A stretch of DNA of 64,000 nucleotides from Pseudorhodoplanes sp. (GCA_032027085.1 JAVSMS010000001.1:2749126-2813125); one strand, 5' to 3'; shown: positions 1 to 9,394, counted from the stretch's first letter. Made by a program: numbers and translations. The notes: a model not told the origin generated them from the sequence alone.

Positions 1-2
1 TC

Positions 3-1541
3 AACGTCGCCTCGCTGCCAGTGGCATTGAGTGGCATGGTGAAGAGCTTCAACGTTCCGCCGACCACCGTCGCCACCGGCATCGTGGCCTATTCCATGCT
101 CGTTGCCGGCTTCGTCATGCTCGGTGCAAAGCTGGTCCAGCGTTTTGGGGCCGCGCTCGTGTTCCGCGCGGCTGTCGTTGTGTTCGGCATCGGCCAGGCG
201 TTGATGACCGTCAGTCCAACCGCAACGCTGATGATCACGGCGCAAGCCATCATCGGCGCGGCCGCTTCCGTCATCGTGCCGGCCTTGGTGGCGCTCATCG
301 CCGAAAACTACCACGGGCGTCAGCAGGCAACGGCGGTGGGTGCGCTGGGTTCCGCGCGCGCCGGCGCCGGAGTGCTGGCTTTCGTGATCGGCGGCGTGCT
401 GGGCACATTCATCGGCTGGCGTCCGGCCTTTGGCATTTTGATTGCCGTTTCGGCTATTGTTTTCCTCCTCAGCTTCCGTCTCAAGAAGGTCGACGGCAGG
501 CCGGATGTACAGATCGACATGGTCGGTGTGCTTCTGGCGGCGTCCGCCATCGTCCTCATCAGCTTCGGTTTCAATAACCTGAATCGGTGGGGGCTCGGAG
601 TTGCCACGGACAATGCGCCGTTCAACCTGCTTGGGTTGTCTCCAGCGCCGATCTTTATCGTGGTCGGCATCGTGGTCGGTCAGGCGTCCCTGATGTGGAC
701 ACACCGCCGTCAGGAAGCAGGGAAGACGCCGCTCCTGGCACTCGATGTAATCGATTCACCAAAAGAGCGGGCAGCAGTGTATGCGCTGTTTGTTGTCGTG
801 GCATTGGAGGCAGCGCTTAATTTCACCGTGCCGCTCTACATCCAGATCGTGCAGGGGCGCTCGCCGATTGCTACGGCAGTGGCCATGATGCCGTTCAACC
901 TCACGGTGTTCTTCACAGCGATGTTGGTTGTCAGAGTCTATTCGAATCTGACGCCGCGGCAGATCGGCCGCTATGGGTTCATTCTCTGCACCTTGGGACT
1001 CTTGTGGATCGCCTTTGTCGTGCGCAATGACTGGAGCGAGGTGCCCGTCCTGTTGGGCCTCGTTACGTTTGGCATCGGGCAAGGCGCATTGGTGACATTG
1101 CTGTTCAACGTGCTGGTCACCGCTTCGCCCAAGGAGCTTGCCGGCGATGTCGGTTCGCTGCGCGGCACGACGCAAAATCTCGCCGCAGCTGTTGGAACGG
1201 CCGTGGCCGGTGCGCTGGCTGTCGGGTTGCTGACCACGATCATGCTCGGCAACATTGCGGCCGCCCCGAAGCTGACGCCCGAACTGCAGGCGCAGGTGGA
1301 TCTCGACAACATCAACTTCGTCAGCAATGACCGCTTGCAGACCGTGCTGGCCGGCACCACGGCCTCTCCGGCCCAGGTCGCCGAAGCCGTGCGCGTCAAC
1401 ACGGAATCGCGTCTGTTGGCGCTGAAGATCGCGCTTCTCATCCTGGCGGGTCTGTCAATGCTTGCAATTTTTCCGGCCAGCCAACTGCCGAACTACATCC
1501 CGGGAGAGATACCGGCCAATCCGCCGCCAGCCCGAAAATAG
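3..1541 (+). CDS. MFS transporter, DHA2-like drug/solute exporter (5' truncated)
   Basis: This is an inner-membrane proton-driven exporter of the major facilitator superfamily. The reading frame is open to the left edge and no start is visible; the first in-frame GTG (21) is internal. The roughly 510 visible residues contain many hydrophobic segments, and the N-terminal half has the MFS signature region around GAKLVQRFG followed by AENYHGRQQATAVGALGSARAGAG. The size points to the 14-helix DHA2 group rather than 12-helix DHA1 (inference). The stop lies just before the RND adaptor, so the three genes at 3-5771 probably form one efflux operon. The substrate cannot be read from the sequence. Confidence 0.85.
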   Translation, partial: NVASLPVALSGMVKSFNVPPTTVATGIVAYSMLVAGFVMLGAKLVQRFGAALVFRAAVVVFGIGQALMTVSPTATLMITAQAIIGAAASVIVPALVALIAENYHGRQQATAVGALGSARAGAGVLAFVIGGVLGTFIGWRPAFGILIAVSAIVFLLSFRLKKVDGRPDVQIDMVGVLLAASAIVLISFGFNNLNRWGLGVATDNAPFNLLGLSPAPIFIVVGIVVGQASLMWTHRRQEAGKTPLLALDVIDSPKERAAVYALFVVVALEAALNFTVPLYIQIVQGRSPIATAVAMMPFNLTVFFTAMLVVRVYSNLTPRQIGRYGFILCTLGLLWIAFVVRNDWSEVPVLLGLVTFGIGQGALVTLLFNVLVTASPKELAGDVGSLRGTTQNLAAAVGTAVAGALAVGLLTTIMLGNIAAAPKLTPELQAQVDLDNINFVSNDRLQTVLAGTTASPAQVAEAVRVNTESRLLALKIALLILAGLSMLAIFPASQLPNYIPGEIPANPPPARK

Positions 1542-1563
1542 GGGAGGAACGAGGTCGCGCTCG

Positions 1564-2697
1564 ATGATGGGCATGAAAGCGGGCCACACTTTGCCTGCGC
1601 ACAGACGCTGGATGGGATTGCCATTGCGTTTGGCGCAAATGATACCGATGGCGAGTTTGGTGGTGTTGGCCTCGTGCAGACCTGAAGCCGACACGAGCGC
1701 CCCCGAGGCGCGTCCAGTGCGGACCGTCACCGCCGCGAAGCAGGAAGCCGGCACGCCGGTCATCATGACCGGCCGCATCGAGGCGCAGGATCAGGCTGCG
1801 ATCGGCTTTCGCATATCCGGGCGCATGATCGAGCGTCCAGTGAATGTCGGCGACCGTATCGAGGCCGGACAGATCATCGGTCGCCTTGAGCCGCAGAACG
1901 AGGAGAACGCCTTGCGCGCGGCCAAGGCCAATCTGGTCGCCGCGCAGGCGGCGTTGACGCAGGCACGCAACCATTTCGAACGGCAGGAGACGCTGTTCGG
2001 ACAGGGATGGACGACGGCGGCTTTGTTCGATCAGGCCAAGAAGGCAGCCACGACTGCACAGTCGCAAGTGGATGCGGCCGAGGCGCAACTTAAAAGCGCG
2101 CATGACCTCGTCAGCTTCACCGAATTGAAGGCGGACGCGCCGGGCGTGGTGACAAGCGTCGGCGCCGAATCAGGCGAGGTGGTGCAGGCGGGCCAGATGA
2201 TCATCCGCGTCGCCCGTCAGGACGGACGGGACGCCGTGTTCGACGTACCGGCGCAGATGCTGCGCTCCGCGCCGGCGGATCCACTGATCACCGTCGTTCT
2301 CACCGATGCGCCGTCTGTGAAGGCGACGGGGCGCATCCGCGAGGTGGCGCCGCAGGCTGATCCGGTGACGCGGACATTTACCGTCCGGGTTGGGCTCACC
2401 GATCCGCCGAATGCGATGCGGCTCGGCGCGACCGTGACCGGGACACTGCAGATGGACGCTGTGCCGCTGATCGAGCTGCCGGCATCTGCGCTGACTAGGT
2501 TCAGCCGGCAGCCCGCAGTCTGGGTCATCGATCCGTCCAATCTCACGGCTTCCATCCGCAATGTTGACGTGGCTCGGTTTGATCCGGCGACGGTCGCTGT
2601 GTCGCAGGGCCTTGATGTCGGGGAGATCGTGGTGACGGCAGGCGTGCAGGCGCTGCATCCAGGTCAGAAAGTGCGCGTGCTCGGAACGGGGCGCTGA
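1564..2697 (+). CDS. RND efflux periplasmic adaptor (membrane fusion) lipoprotein
   Basis: This 377-residue adaptor links the RND pump to an outer-membrane channel. ATG 1564 is preferred because GAGG lies nine bases upstream; an earlier in-frame start at 1462 would overlap the MFS gene by 80 bases and has no comparable site. The N-terminus carries a lipobox (VVLASC), so the mature protein is probably a lipoprotein. It is followed by a biotinyl-lipoyl half-motif (GRMIERPVNVGDRIEAGQ), a helical hairpin (NLVAAQAALTQARNHFERQ) and the second half-motif (ADAPGVVTSVGAESGEVVQAG). The stop overlaps the pump start (TGATG at 2695), which indicates translational coupling. No outer-membrane factor gene is adjacent. 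Confidence 0.9.
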   Translation: MMGMKAGHTLPAHRRWMGLPLRLAQMIPMASLVVLASCRPEADTSAPEARPVRTVTAAKQEAGTPVIMTGRIEAQDQAAIGFRISGRMIERPVNVGDRIEAGQIIGRLEPQNEENALRAAKANLVAAQAALTQARNHFERQETLFGQGWTTAALFDQAKKAATTAQSQVDAAEAQLKSAHDLVSFTELKADAPGVVTSVGAESGEVVQAGQMIIRVARQDGRDAVFDVPAQMLRSAPADPLITVVLTDAPSVKATGRIREVAPQADPVTRTFTVRVGLTDPPNAMRLGATVTGTLQMDAVPLIELPASALTRFSRQPAVWVIDPSNLTASIRNVDVARFDPATVAVSQGLDVGEIVVTAGVQALHPGQKVRVLGTGR

Positions 2698-5600
2698 TGC
2701 GATTTAATCTCTCGGAATGGGCGCTCAATCACCGATCTCTGGTCGCCTATCTGATGATTGTCGCGGTACTGGCGGGCATATTGTCGTATTTTCGGCTGGG
2801 ACGGAACGAGGATCCGAGTTTCATCATCAAGACCATGGTGGTGCAGGCGGCCTGGCCCGGCGCCACCATCGACGACACGCTCAATCAAGTCACCGAGCGG
2901 CTTGAACGAACGCTGCAGGAAACGCCGTATCTCGATTTTATCCGCAGTTTCACGACGGCGGGCGTCACCACAATCTTTGTAAATCTGAAGGGCGATGCCA
3001 ATGCGCGGCAGGTCGCCGACACTTGGTATCATGTCCGTAAAAGCATCGGCGACATGCGCCACACGCTGCCGGCCGGCATTGTCGGGCCCGGCTTCAATGA
3101 CGAGTTCGGCGACACGTTCGGCATCATCTATGGCTTCACCGCCGACGGCTTCACGCACCGCGAGCTGCGCGACTATGTCGAAAGCGCACGCTCGAAGCTG
3201 CTGCAGTTGCCGGATGTCTCCAAGATCGAAATTCTGGGCGCACAGGATGAGCGGATCTTTGTCGAATTCTCTGTGAAGGAGCTCGCCAATCTAGGCGTGA
3301 ATCGCGCCGCGCTGGTGGCCGCGCTGCAGACGCAGAACATCGTCAGGCCGGCGGGCATCATCCAGACCGGCGATGAGACCTTATCGTTGCACGTCTCCGG
3401 CGCGTTCCGCTCCGAGCAGGATATCCTGAACATCAATTTCGCCGCCGGCGACCGGATGCTGCGACTCGCTGACATTGCGCAGGTCCGCCGCCGCTATGCC
3501 GATCCGCCGCAGCCGCTCTTCCGGGTCAATGGCGAGCCGGCCATCGGGCTTGCCATTGCGATGCGCGACGGCGGCGACATTCTTGCGCTTGGCCAGAACA
3601 TCAAGCGTTCAATGAGGCAGTTCACCGACGACCTGCCACTCGGCATCGAGCCGAAAATGGTCGCCGATCAGGCGGTGACGGTGAAGGGTGCAATCGCGGA
3701 ATTTATGACGTCGCTGTGGCAGGCGATCGCCATCATCCTTGTCGTCAGTTTCATCAGCCTCGGCGTGCGGCCGGGGCTGATCATCGCCGTGTCGATTCCG
3801 CTGACACTCGCCGTGGTCTTCTCGGTCATGGAATTGACCAATATCGACATGCAGCGCATCTCGCTCGGTGCGCTGATCATCGCGCTCGCGCTGATGGTCG
3901 ATGACGCCATGACCGTAACCGACGCGATACTGACGCGCCTGGCACAGGGCGAGGACAAGGTGCAGGCCGGCACCTTCGCCTTCCGAACCTATGCTTTCGC
4001 CATGCTCGCAGGCACGCTTGTCACCATTGCCGGCTTTGTTCCGGTTGGTTTCGCGGCCAGCGCCGCCGGCGAATATACCTTCACCCTTTTTGCCGTCGTC
4101 GCCATCGCGCTGGTCGTGTCCTGGTTTGTGGCGGTGATCTTTGCGCCCCTGCTCGGCGTACTCATTCTGAAGCCGCCGGCCGCAGCGCAGGATGCCGGGC
4201 CCGGCTGGGTCATCCGCACCTATCAGCGCTTTCTGACATTTGCGGTGAAGGTGAGGTGGCTGACAATCGCCGTCACGCTGGCCCTGTTCGTGGGCTCCAT
4301 TCTTGCGCTGCCGCTCATTCCAAACCAATTCTTTCCCTCGTCCGATCGGCCGGAACTGCTGGTCGATCTCAGGTTGCCGCAAAATGCGTCGATCTATGCG
4401 ACGGAAGACGTTGCCCAGCGTTTCGATGCGGCGGCGCTCAAAAGCGATCCGGATGTTGAACGCTGGAGCACTTATGTCGGAAGGGGCGCAATCCGCTTCT
4501 ATTTGCCGCTGGACGTGCAACTCCCGAGTAACTTCTTTGCCCAGGCCGTGGTGGTCGCAAAGGATCTTCAAGCGCGAGAGCGGCTGCGGACCAGACTGGA
4601 AGAACGGTTAGCCGCGGAGTTTCCGAGTCTTGTGAGCCGTGTCTCGCCGCTGGAGCTTGGACCGCCGGTCGGCTGGCCGGTGCAGTACCGCGTCAGTGGA
4701 CCCGATATTGCGGAGGTGCGGGAGATCGCAATCAAGCTCGCGCGCGTCGTGTCCGGCAATAAGCAGATCGGCCAGATCACATTCGATTGGATTGAGCCGG
4801 CCAGGGAAGTGCGCATCCGCATCGATCAGGATCAGGCGCGACTGCTGGGAATAAGCTCACAAGCGCTTGCCGATGTCCTCAACACGGTGACGTCGGGAAC
4901 CTCCATCTCTCACGTGCGCGACGACATTTACCTGATCGATGTAGTTCTGCGCGCAACCGACGAGCAGCGCGTATCGCTGCAGACGCTGCGTACCCTGCCG
5001 GTGGCGCTGCCGAATGGGCGCACGGTTCCGCTCAGCCAGTTCGCGACATTCGAATATGCGCAGGATTTTCCCATGGTGTGGCGGCGTGATCGGGTACCGA
5101 CGCTGACCGTACAGGCCGATGTCGTTTCAGGGGTCTTGCCGGCGACCGCCATCAACGCGCTCACGCCCGCGGTCGAGGAACTGCGCAAAGGCTTGCCACC
5201 ATCCTACGGGATTGCGGTCGGCGGCACGGTCGAGGACGCAGCCGAGTCGCAAGCCTCGGTCCTCGCCGTCGCGCCGCTGATGCTGTTCATCATGGTAACA
5301 GTGCTGATGTTCCAGCTTCAGAGTTTCCAGCGCCTGTTCCTGGTGCTCAGTGTGGCGCCGCTCGGCTTGATCGGTGTGGTCGGAGCATTGTTGATCTTCA
5401 ACCGACCGCTCGGATTTGTCGCCATCCTCGGCATCCTGGCGTTGTTCGGCATGATTATCAAGAACGCGGTGATTTTGATCGGACAGATCGAGGCTGAACG
5501 CGCGGCAGGCAAGGATGTGCGGCAGGCGGCGATCGATGCCAGCACCTCGCGCTTCCGGCCCATCATGCTGACTGCCGTATCGACAGTGCTGGGCATGATT

Positions 5601-5771
5601 CCGATTGCGCCGACCGTGTTCTGGGGACCGATGGCGTTTGCGATCATGGGCGGATTGCTGGTCGCTACCATCCTGACATTGGTCTTCCTGCCGACGCTTT
5701 ACATCGCGTGGTTTGGATTGATGGAGGCGCGCGCGTCGAAGGACGTAACGTATCAACCCGCGCAACGCTGA
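2697..5771 (+). CDS. RND efflux pump, inner-membrane permease subunit
   Basis: This 1024-residue protein has the full length of an RND (HAE1/AcrB-like) proton-driven transporter. Helix 1 is near residues 12-30 and a large periplasmic domain follows. The intramembrane proton-relay region reads ALIIALALMVDDAMTVTDA, which has the paired acidic residues of the family. A second periplasmic domain follows, and then the C-terminal helix block with LGILALFGMIIKNAVILI and the PIMLTAVSTVLGMIPIA motif. Its start is coupled to the adaptor stop. The closest named group appears to be the short-loop RND pumps often annotated acriflavin resistance, which is an inference; the substrate is unknown. Confidence 0.92.
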   Translation: MRFNLSEWALNHRSLVAYLMIVAVLAGILSYFRLGRNEDPSFIIKTMVVQAAWPGATIDDTLNQVTERLERTLQETPYLDFIRSFTTAGVTTIFVNLKGDANARQVADTWYHVRKSIGDMRHTLPAGIVGPGFNDEFGDTFGIIYGFTADGFTHRELRDYVESARSKLLQLPDVSKIEILGAQDERIFVEFSVKELANLGVNRAALVAALQTQNIVRPAGIIQTGDETLSLHVSGAFRSEQDILNINFAAGDRMLRLADIAQVRRRYADPPQPLFRVNGEPAIGLAIAMRDGGDILALGQNIKRSMRQFTDDLPLGIEPKMVADQAVTVKGAIAEFMTSLWQAIAIILVVSFISLGVRPGLIIAVSIPLTLAVVFSVMELTNIDMQRISLGALIIALALMVDDAMTVTDAILTRLAQGEDKVQAGTFAFRTYAFAMLAGTLVTIAGFVPVGFAASAAGEYTFTLFAVVAIALVVSWFVAVIFAPLLGVLILKPPAAAQDAGPGWVIRTYQRFLTFAVKVRWLTIAVTLALFVGSILALPLIPNQFFPSSDRPELLVDLRLPQNASIYATEDVAQRFDAAALKSDPDVERWSTYVGRGAIRFYLPLDVQLPSNFFAQAVVVAKDLQARERLRTRLEERLAAEFPSLVSRVSPLELGPPVGWPVQYRVSGPDIAEVREIAIKLARVVSGNKQIGQITFDWIEPAREVRIRIDQDQARLLGISSQALADVLNTVTSGTSISHVRDDIYLIDVVLRATDEQRVSLQTLRTLPVALPNGRTVPLSQFATFEYAQDFPMVWRRDRVPTLTVQADVVSGVLPATAINALTPAVEELRKGLPPSYGIAVGGTVEDAAESQASVLAVAPLMLFIMVTVLMFQLQSFQRLFLVLSVAPLGLIGVVGALLIFNRPLGFVAILGILALFGMIIKNAVILIGQIEAERAAGKDVRQAAIDASTSRFRPIMLTAVSTVLGMIPIAPTVFWGPMAFAIMGGLLVATILTLVFLPTLYIAWFGLMEARASKDVTYQPAQR

Positions 5772-6287
5772 TCTGGGATTGAACAGTGTTTTATAAACTG
5801 AACGATAGCCAAGAGGGCAAGCGCTTTGCTAACTCATTCGCGTGATTGGCTGGTGCGCGTCAAATCCGCAAAGCGCTGAGTCTCATTTCCGATCGTCTCG
5901 TCGATCGAGCTTGCGGGAGGCCAGAGGCAAGCCCAATCGTTGGCGCGTCGGGGAGGGGGCGAGTGCGGGCGCGAGTTTTCGAAAAGCATTGAGAATTGCG
6001 CGCGACTTGCGATCGACGTCTGGATCCGAGCGAAGCAAGGCCGCAAATTTTGAAGCTTCTTCCTTAATCATAGCCTCCAAACGTTTGAGCAAAGTGTGAA
6101 GTTCCGTTCACGGGGCGATTGTGTGGCGGCGCAAGATGAGGCGAGTGGAGGTATGTGGAACCCACCCGGATGCTGCATTGCGGCTATGAAATTGCTGGCA
6201 CCCGATCCGGGACGGGGATTAGAGTAACATTTCAAGTCGAAAGTCAGGCGATGAGACCTCTGCGGCACAGGCGTGTGGAGGCGTGTG
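5772..6287. other. Intergenic stretch, at most one doubtful small ORF
   Basis: About 515 bases separate the RND pump from the next convincing gene. There is no strong hairpin-plus-T-run terminator after the pump stop. A minus-strand frame at 5883-6071 could encode a small basic helical protein (see separate entry). Nothing else was recognised. Confidence 0.5.
5883..6071 (-). CDS. Possible small hypothetical protein
   Basis: This is a 62-residue frame starting MIKEEASKFAALLRSD, predominantly helical, with a basic, low-complexity tail. ATG 6071 has GGAGG only two bases upstream, which is too close for an ideal ribosome site; an upstream TTG at 6092 lacks one. The amino-acid composition is more protein-like than the competing plus-strand frame, but there is no recognisable domain and no operon partner. 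It may be a chance ORF in a high-GC gap. Confidence 0.3.
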   Translation of the reverse strand: MIKEEASKFAALLRSDPDVDRKSRAILNAFRKLAPALAPSPTRQRLGLPLASRKLDRRDDRK

Positions 6288-6548
6288 ATGGGACAAAGCA
6301 CTCCAATTTTCCGATCCGATGCGATCGAACCCGAGGTTCTCGAATCACTCGGCGATTCCTATGACCGGGTTTTAGAAATCCTGCTTTGTACGGGAGAACT
6401 GCGCGAACCGTCCGAAGCTGTTTCGGAACTTCTGGCCCAGCGGATTATCGAACTCGCGCAACGCGGCGAACGCGATCCTCGGCGCCTGACGATCGACGCG
6501 CTTAAATTCGTTCGCTCCAGCCGCGCTTTGCTTTTTGAAAAGCGCTGA
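6288..6548 (+). CDS. Small hypothetical helical protein
   Basis: This 86-residue protein begins MGQSTPIFRSDAIEPEVLES. ATG 6288 is preferred over the upstream GTG 6273 because GGAGG lies a few bases before it. The sequence is amphipathic and helical with no signal peptide or membrane segment, and it contains SEAVSELLAQRIIELAQRG, which looks like a helix of a small regulatory or adaptor protein. I do not recognise a named family. It stands alone, convergent with the membrane protein at 6587-6859. Confidence 0.6.
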   Translation: MGQSTPIFRSDAIEPEVLESLGDSYDRVLEILLCTGELREPSEAVSELLAQRIIELAQRGERDPRRLTIDALKFVRSSRALLFEKR

Positions 6549-6586
6549 CGCCGGAAGCCGCCGTTAGCTGACGCCGGCAGCGGCGG

Positions 6587-6859
6587 TTAATTGCCGGTTG
6601 GGCCTATGTCCGGCGCTCCGGGTTTGTCCGCGGATGGCGCTGTGCCCGTCGTGCCAGTGTTAGCGGGGCGATTGGCGTCCGAGGCGACATTGTCGTCATC
6701 CGCCATATTCGCAAACGCGATAACGGCGACCACGATCGCGGCGGCGATGGCCAGGCCCGTCCACAGGGTCGCATTGCGGCCCATCGTCTCCGCCTCGCGC
6801 ATATGCTCCTTGCGCCGTTTTTCATCCCGGTTCTGGATCTTCTGCGGCTGGCGTGACAT
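6587..6859 (-). CDS. Small single-pass membrane protein, hypothetical
   Basis: This 90-residue protein starts at ATG 6859, which has GGAGG five bases upstream; longer N-termini have no ribosome site. The N-terminal third is charged (QNRDEKRRKEHMREAE). One transmembrane segment (LWTGLAIAAAIVVAVIAFA) follows, then a Pro/Gly/Thr-rich tail. Positive charges before the helix predict an N-in, C-out topology with the tail in the periplasm. It resembles the many small unnamed membrane proteins of Hyphomicrobiales; the function is unknown. Confidence 0.6.
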   Translation of the reverse strand: MSRQPQKIQNRDEKRRKEHMREAETMGRNATLWTGLAIAAAIVVAVIAFANMADDDNVASDANRPANTGTTGTAPSADKPGAPDIGPTGN

Positions 6860-6946
6860 GGCGGCCTCCGTCAAGCCTTCAACAGATCGCATCCGGATCG
6901 CGTCCCGGCAAAAATTCACGGAAATGCTTTTTGGGCTTGCAGACAG

Positions 6947-7117
6947 CTAGGCTGTATGGCCGGGGTCGTCATTTTGCGGCGTCTTCTTTTCCCGCTCCGG
7001 CGTAATCCGGAACGGGAATGGTTGTCCCGGAACTCCGCGCGGGCCCAGCTTTTCCTGCTGCATGTCGTCCTCCGTGCGAAGATCGTCATCGTCCTGAATG
7101 ATCGGTTCTCTGGCCAT
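6947..7117 (-). CDS. Very small acidic hypothetical protein (56 aa)
   Basis: The frame runs from ATG 7117 to TAG 6947-6949 and begins MAREPIIQDDDDLRTEDDMQ. AGGTG lies just upstream of the ATG. The product is charged and likely disordered, ending in a basic-then-acidic tail (PEREKKTPQNDDPGHTA). It has no cysteine and no hydrophobic segment. Its strand and spacing fit co-expression with the membrane protein at 6587-6859. The regular composition and ribosome site make it likelier to be real than the overlapping long frames. No family is recognised. Confidence 0.5.
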   Translation of the reverse strand: MAREPIIQDDDDLRTEDDMQQEKLGPRGVPGQPFPFRITPEREKKTPQNDDPGHTA

Positions 7118-7193
7118 CTCGCACCTGTTGCTCCCGGACCGGCTATCTGTTGCCCTCGCCTGGAGGGCGGTCGAGGCTGCTTATCAACAGGGA

Positions 7194-7227
7194 GCGGCCC
7201 TGCCGGTTCCAAATCCGGCAGGGCCGC
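7194..7227. other. Perfect 13-bp inverted repeat (strong hairpin)
   Basis: The arms are GCGGCCCTGCCGG and CCGGCAGGGCCGC, separated by the 8-base loop TTCCAAAT. No T-run follows on either strand, so it is not a textbook intrinsic terminator. It lies between the minus-strand 56-residue ORF and the plus-strand gene at 7365. Confidence 0.7.
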
Positions 7228-7364
7228 GTGGTCAAGCGGGCGCCGCCCCCTGAGAAAGCGCCAAGGGGCACCGCTGATGTGGCCGAGGGCACCTTCTGAT
7301 TGATTTTGTGAGGCGGCTTGCCGAAATCTCGGGAACAGGGTGAAGGATCGCGAATTTAGCTCCC

Positions 7365-7670
7365 ATGCAGTTCGCCGCGCACCACTACCGACCCGTGTCA
7401 AGGACCCTGGAAGAAACGCCAGAAGGCGTGTGGTTTGCCATGACCGGCCAGCAGGACAGGCGCATCCGCTGCCTGGTCGAGCGCTCGGCATGGCAGGCAA
7501 GAACCATGGTCGAGCAACCGATGGCTGACGCGGTTCGGGAGAACTGGAACGCGATCACCGCGCTGGCGTCTCAGAAGTTGCTGCTGGCCGAACCCGCGCC
7601 GCCGCTCGAACTTCACCTGACAGCAGACGACCTGTTCAACATTCCCTGGCGGGAACGTGAGGACAGATGA
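7365..7670 (+). CDS. DUF1488-like small protein
   Basis: This is a 101-residue protein. The layout matches what I recall of DUF1488 proteins: an N-terminal beta-rich stretch with GVWFAMTGQQDRRIRCLVER, a central helical segment (ENWNAITALASQKLL) and an ending like the family's LTAADF motif (HLTADDLF). No signal peptide is present. It is monocistronic between the 7194-7227 hairpin and the GFA gene. The function of the family is unknown; the assignment rests on pattern memory. Confidence 0.5.
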   Translation: MQFAAHHYRPVSRTLEETPEGVWFAMTGQQDRRIRCLVERSAWQARTMVEQPMADAVRENWNAITALASQKLLLAEPAPPLELHLTADDLFNIPWREREDR

Positions 7671-7799
7671 GGTCGCGGGCTTCCTGAGGGGGCTGATCTC
7701 TCGTCGGTGAAAGGCCGCTCATCGTTCATGGTTTGTAAACTTCAGCTCAGAAGCTAGTCTTCGCTTGCGGACAAATCACCGCTGGGTTGGGGGCGATGC

Positions 7800-8255
7800 A
7801 TGAAGCTGCCGTTGTCGGGTGGATGCCAATGCGGAAATGTCCGCTACGAGGTGAGGGCAGAGCCGCTGTCTGTATATGTGTGCCACTGCACGGAGTGCCA
7901 GCGGCAGTCCGGCAGCGCCTTCGCCATGTCGATGATCGTGCCGCGACCGGCGCTTGTCGTTTTATCGGGCAATCCACAACGATGGTCGCGAACGACCGAG
8001 CGCGGCAATGTGCTGGATGGGGATTTTTGTCCAACCTGCGGGACGCGCCTGGCCCATTATCCGCACATCAATGAGCGGGTCGCGATCTTGAAGCCCGGCA
8101 CACTCGACGACACGCGATGGCTGCTTCCGGTCGGCCATATCTGGACGCGCAGCGCGCAGCCTTGGGTGCATATCCCGCAAGACAGCGTCATTTTCGAAGA
8201 GCACCCGGATGTTGGACGGCTGATCGAAGCGTGGCGAATGCGACGCACGCCGTAG
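7800..8255 (+). CDS. GFA/CENP-V domain zinc protein
   Basis: This 151-residue protein has the Mss4-like GFA fold named after glutathione-dependent formaldehyde-activating enzyme. Zinc-binding cysteines are visible in order: GGCQCGNVRY (C9, C11), CHCTECQRQSGSAF (C28, C30, C33) and FCPTCGTRL (C77, C80). These are the full family set. Most members have no proven activity, so formaldehyde adduct formation should not be assumed. It is convergent with the soxT gene and probably monocistronic. Confidence 0.88.
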   Translation: MKLPLSGGCQCGNVRYEVRAEPLSVYVCHCTECQRQSGSAFAMSMIVPRPALVVLSGNPQRWSRTTERGNVLDGDFCPTCGTRLAHYPHINERVAILKPGTLDDTRWLLPVGHIWTRSAQPWVHIPQDSVIFEEHPDVGRLIEAWRMRRTP

Positions 8256-8278
8256 CATGTGCAAGCCGTCGCCGGGCC

Positions 8279-9394
8279 TCAGGGATCGGTGCAACTGATC
8301 CGCTCAGTCACCAGGGACGCCTGTGACGCTTTTTCCAGCCGCGCCGGCCGGCGCATTTCCACCAGGAAATAGAGCCCGAGTCGCGCGCCCGCAACGATCG
8401 AAACTGTCGCCAGCACCGATCCGATGGACAATGTTGACAGGCCGGTGACGCCCTGGCCGACCGAGCAGCCAAGCGCCGTGACGCCGCCGACGCCCATCAT
8501 GAAGGCGCCGAGGAGACGGCGTTTCATGTCATCGGCACTGGCCGAGATTTCCCATTTGAAGGTGCCGCTCAGCTTGGCGGCAATGAACGCGCCGGTCACC
8601 ACCCCGATGACGGCGCCGACCGGAAAGTCCGGCTGCAGGGCCGTCGCGAGCATGAAATAATAGAGCGTTTCGCCGAGCGAACCGACGAAGGTGAACGATT
8701 CAACGCGGCGGGAATCGAAATCATCAAAGCCGATGATGCCGGTCGCCCACCAGCCCGACACGATGATGACGCCGACGGCGGCGCCGGTGACGGCAAAGCG
8801 AAGATTGGATCGAAATCCGGTCTGGATAAGCGCGCCAATGACGATCAGGACGCCGACCGCAATGGCAGCCAGCGCGACGCCGGCCCCGGTCAGGCCGGCG
8901 ATTTCCGGCAGACGCTGGGAAAATCCGTTCGGCAATTGAAGCGTGAACGGCTCCGTCACGGCGATCCGTCCGACGCCGGTCAGCCCCCGCATGGTCATCA
9001 TGGCGGTGACGCCGATGACCAGAAAGCTCACCAGCGCCTTGAGGTCACCGCCGCCCAGCTGCCGCAGCGTGCCGAGGCCGCAGGTGCCGTTCAGCGCCAT
9101 GCCGATTCCGAACAGCAATCCGCCGAGGATCAGCGCACCCCATTCGAGCCTGGTGCTGAGGTAGATCGAGCGCGACAGATCGAGGCCGCCCCAAAGTTCG
9201 AGCGCATGCACGCCGGCAATGGCGACGCCGATGGCAACGACCCAGCTCAGCAGGCGGCGGTTGTCATTCGCATAGGCGGCATCCTCAATGGCGCCCAGTG
9301 TGCAGAAGCGGCCGCGCCGGGCGACGAAGCCGAGCGCCACTCCCAGGCCGAAGCCCAGCAGCAGGCGAAGAACGGAGAGGGGAAAGTCTTCCAT
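8279..9394 (-). CDS. soxT: YeeE/YedE-family thiosulfate transporter (SoxT-like)
   Basis: This 371-residue polytopic protein belongs to the YeeE/YedE (TsuA) family of sulfur-compound transporters. Three family cysteines are visible: C31 in RGRFCTLGAIED, C105 in NGTCGLGTLRQLGGGD and C310 in GCSVGQGVTGLS. In TsuA such cysteines handle thiosulfate in the pore. It is last in a minus-strand soxS-soxR-soxT block, the arrangement known from Pseudaminobacter sox clusters, hence the name. Likely roles are import of thiosulfate or another sulfur species, or signalling to SoxR; these cannot be separated from sequence. Confidence 0.85.
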   Translation of the reverse strand: MEDFPLSVLRLLLGFGLGVALGFVARRGRFCTLGAIEDAAYANDNRRLLSWVVAIGVAIAGVHALELWGGLDLSRSIYLSTRLEWGALILGGLLFGIGMALNGTCGLGTLRQLGGGDLKALVSFLVIGVTAMMTMRGLTGVGRIAVTEPFTLQLPNGFSQRLPEIAGLTGAGVALAAIAVGVLIVIGALIQTGFRSNLRFAVTGAAVGVIIVSGWWATGIIGFDDFDSRRVESFTFVGSLGETLYYFMLATALQPDFPVGAVIGVVTGAFIAAKLSGTFKWEISASADDMKRRLLGAFMMGVGGVTALGCSVGQGVTGLSTLSIGSVLATVSIVAGARLGLYFLVEMRRPARLEKASQASLVTERISCTDP

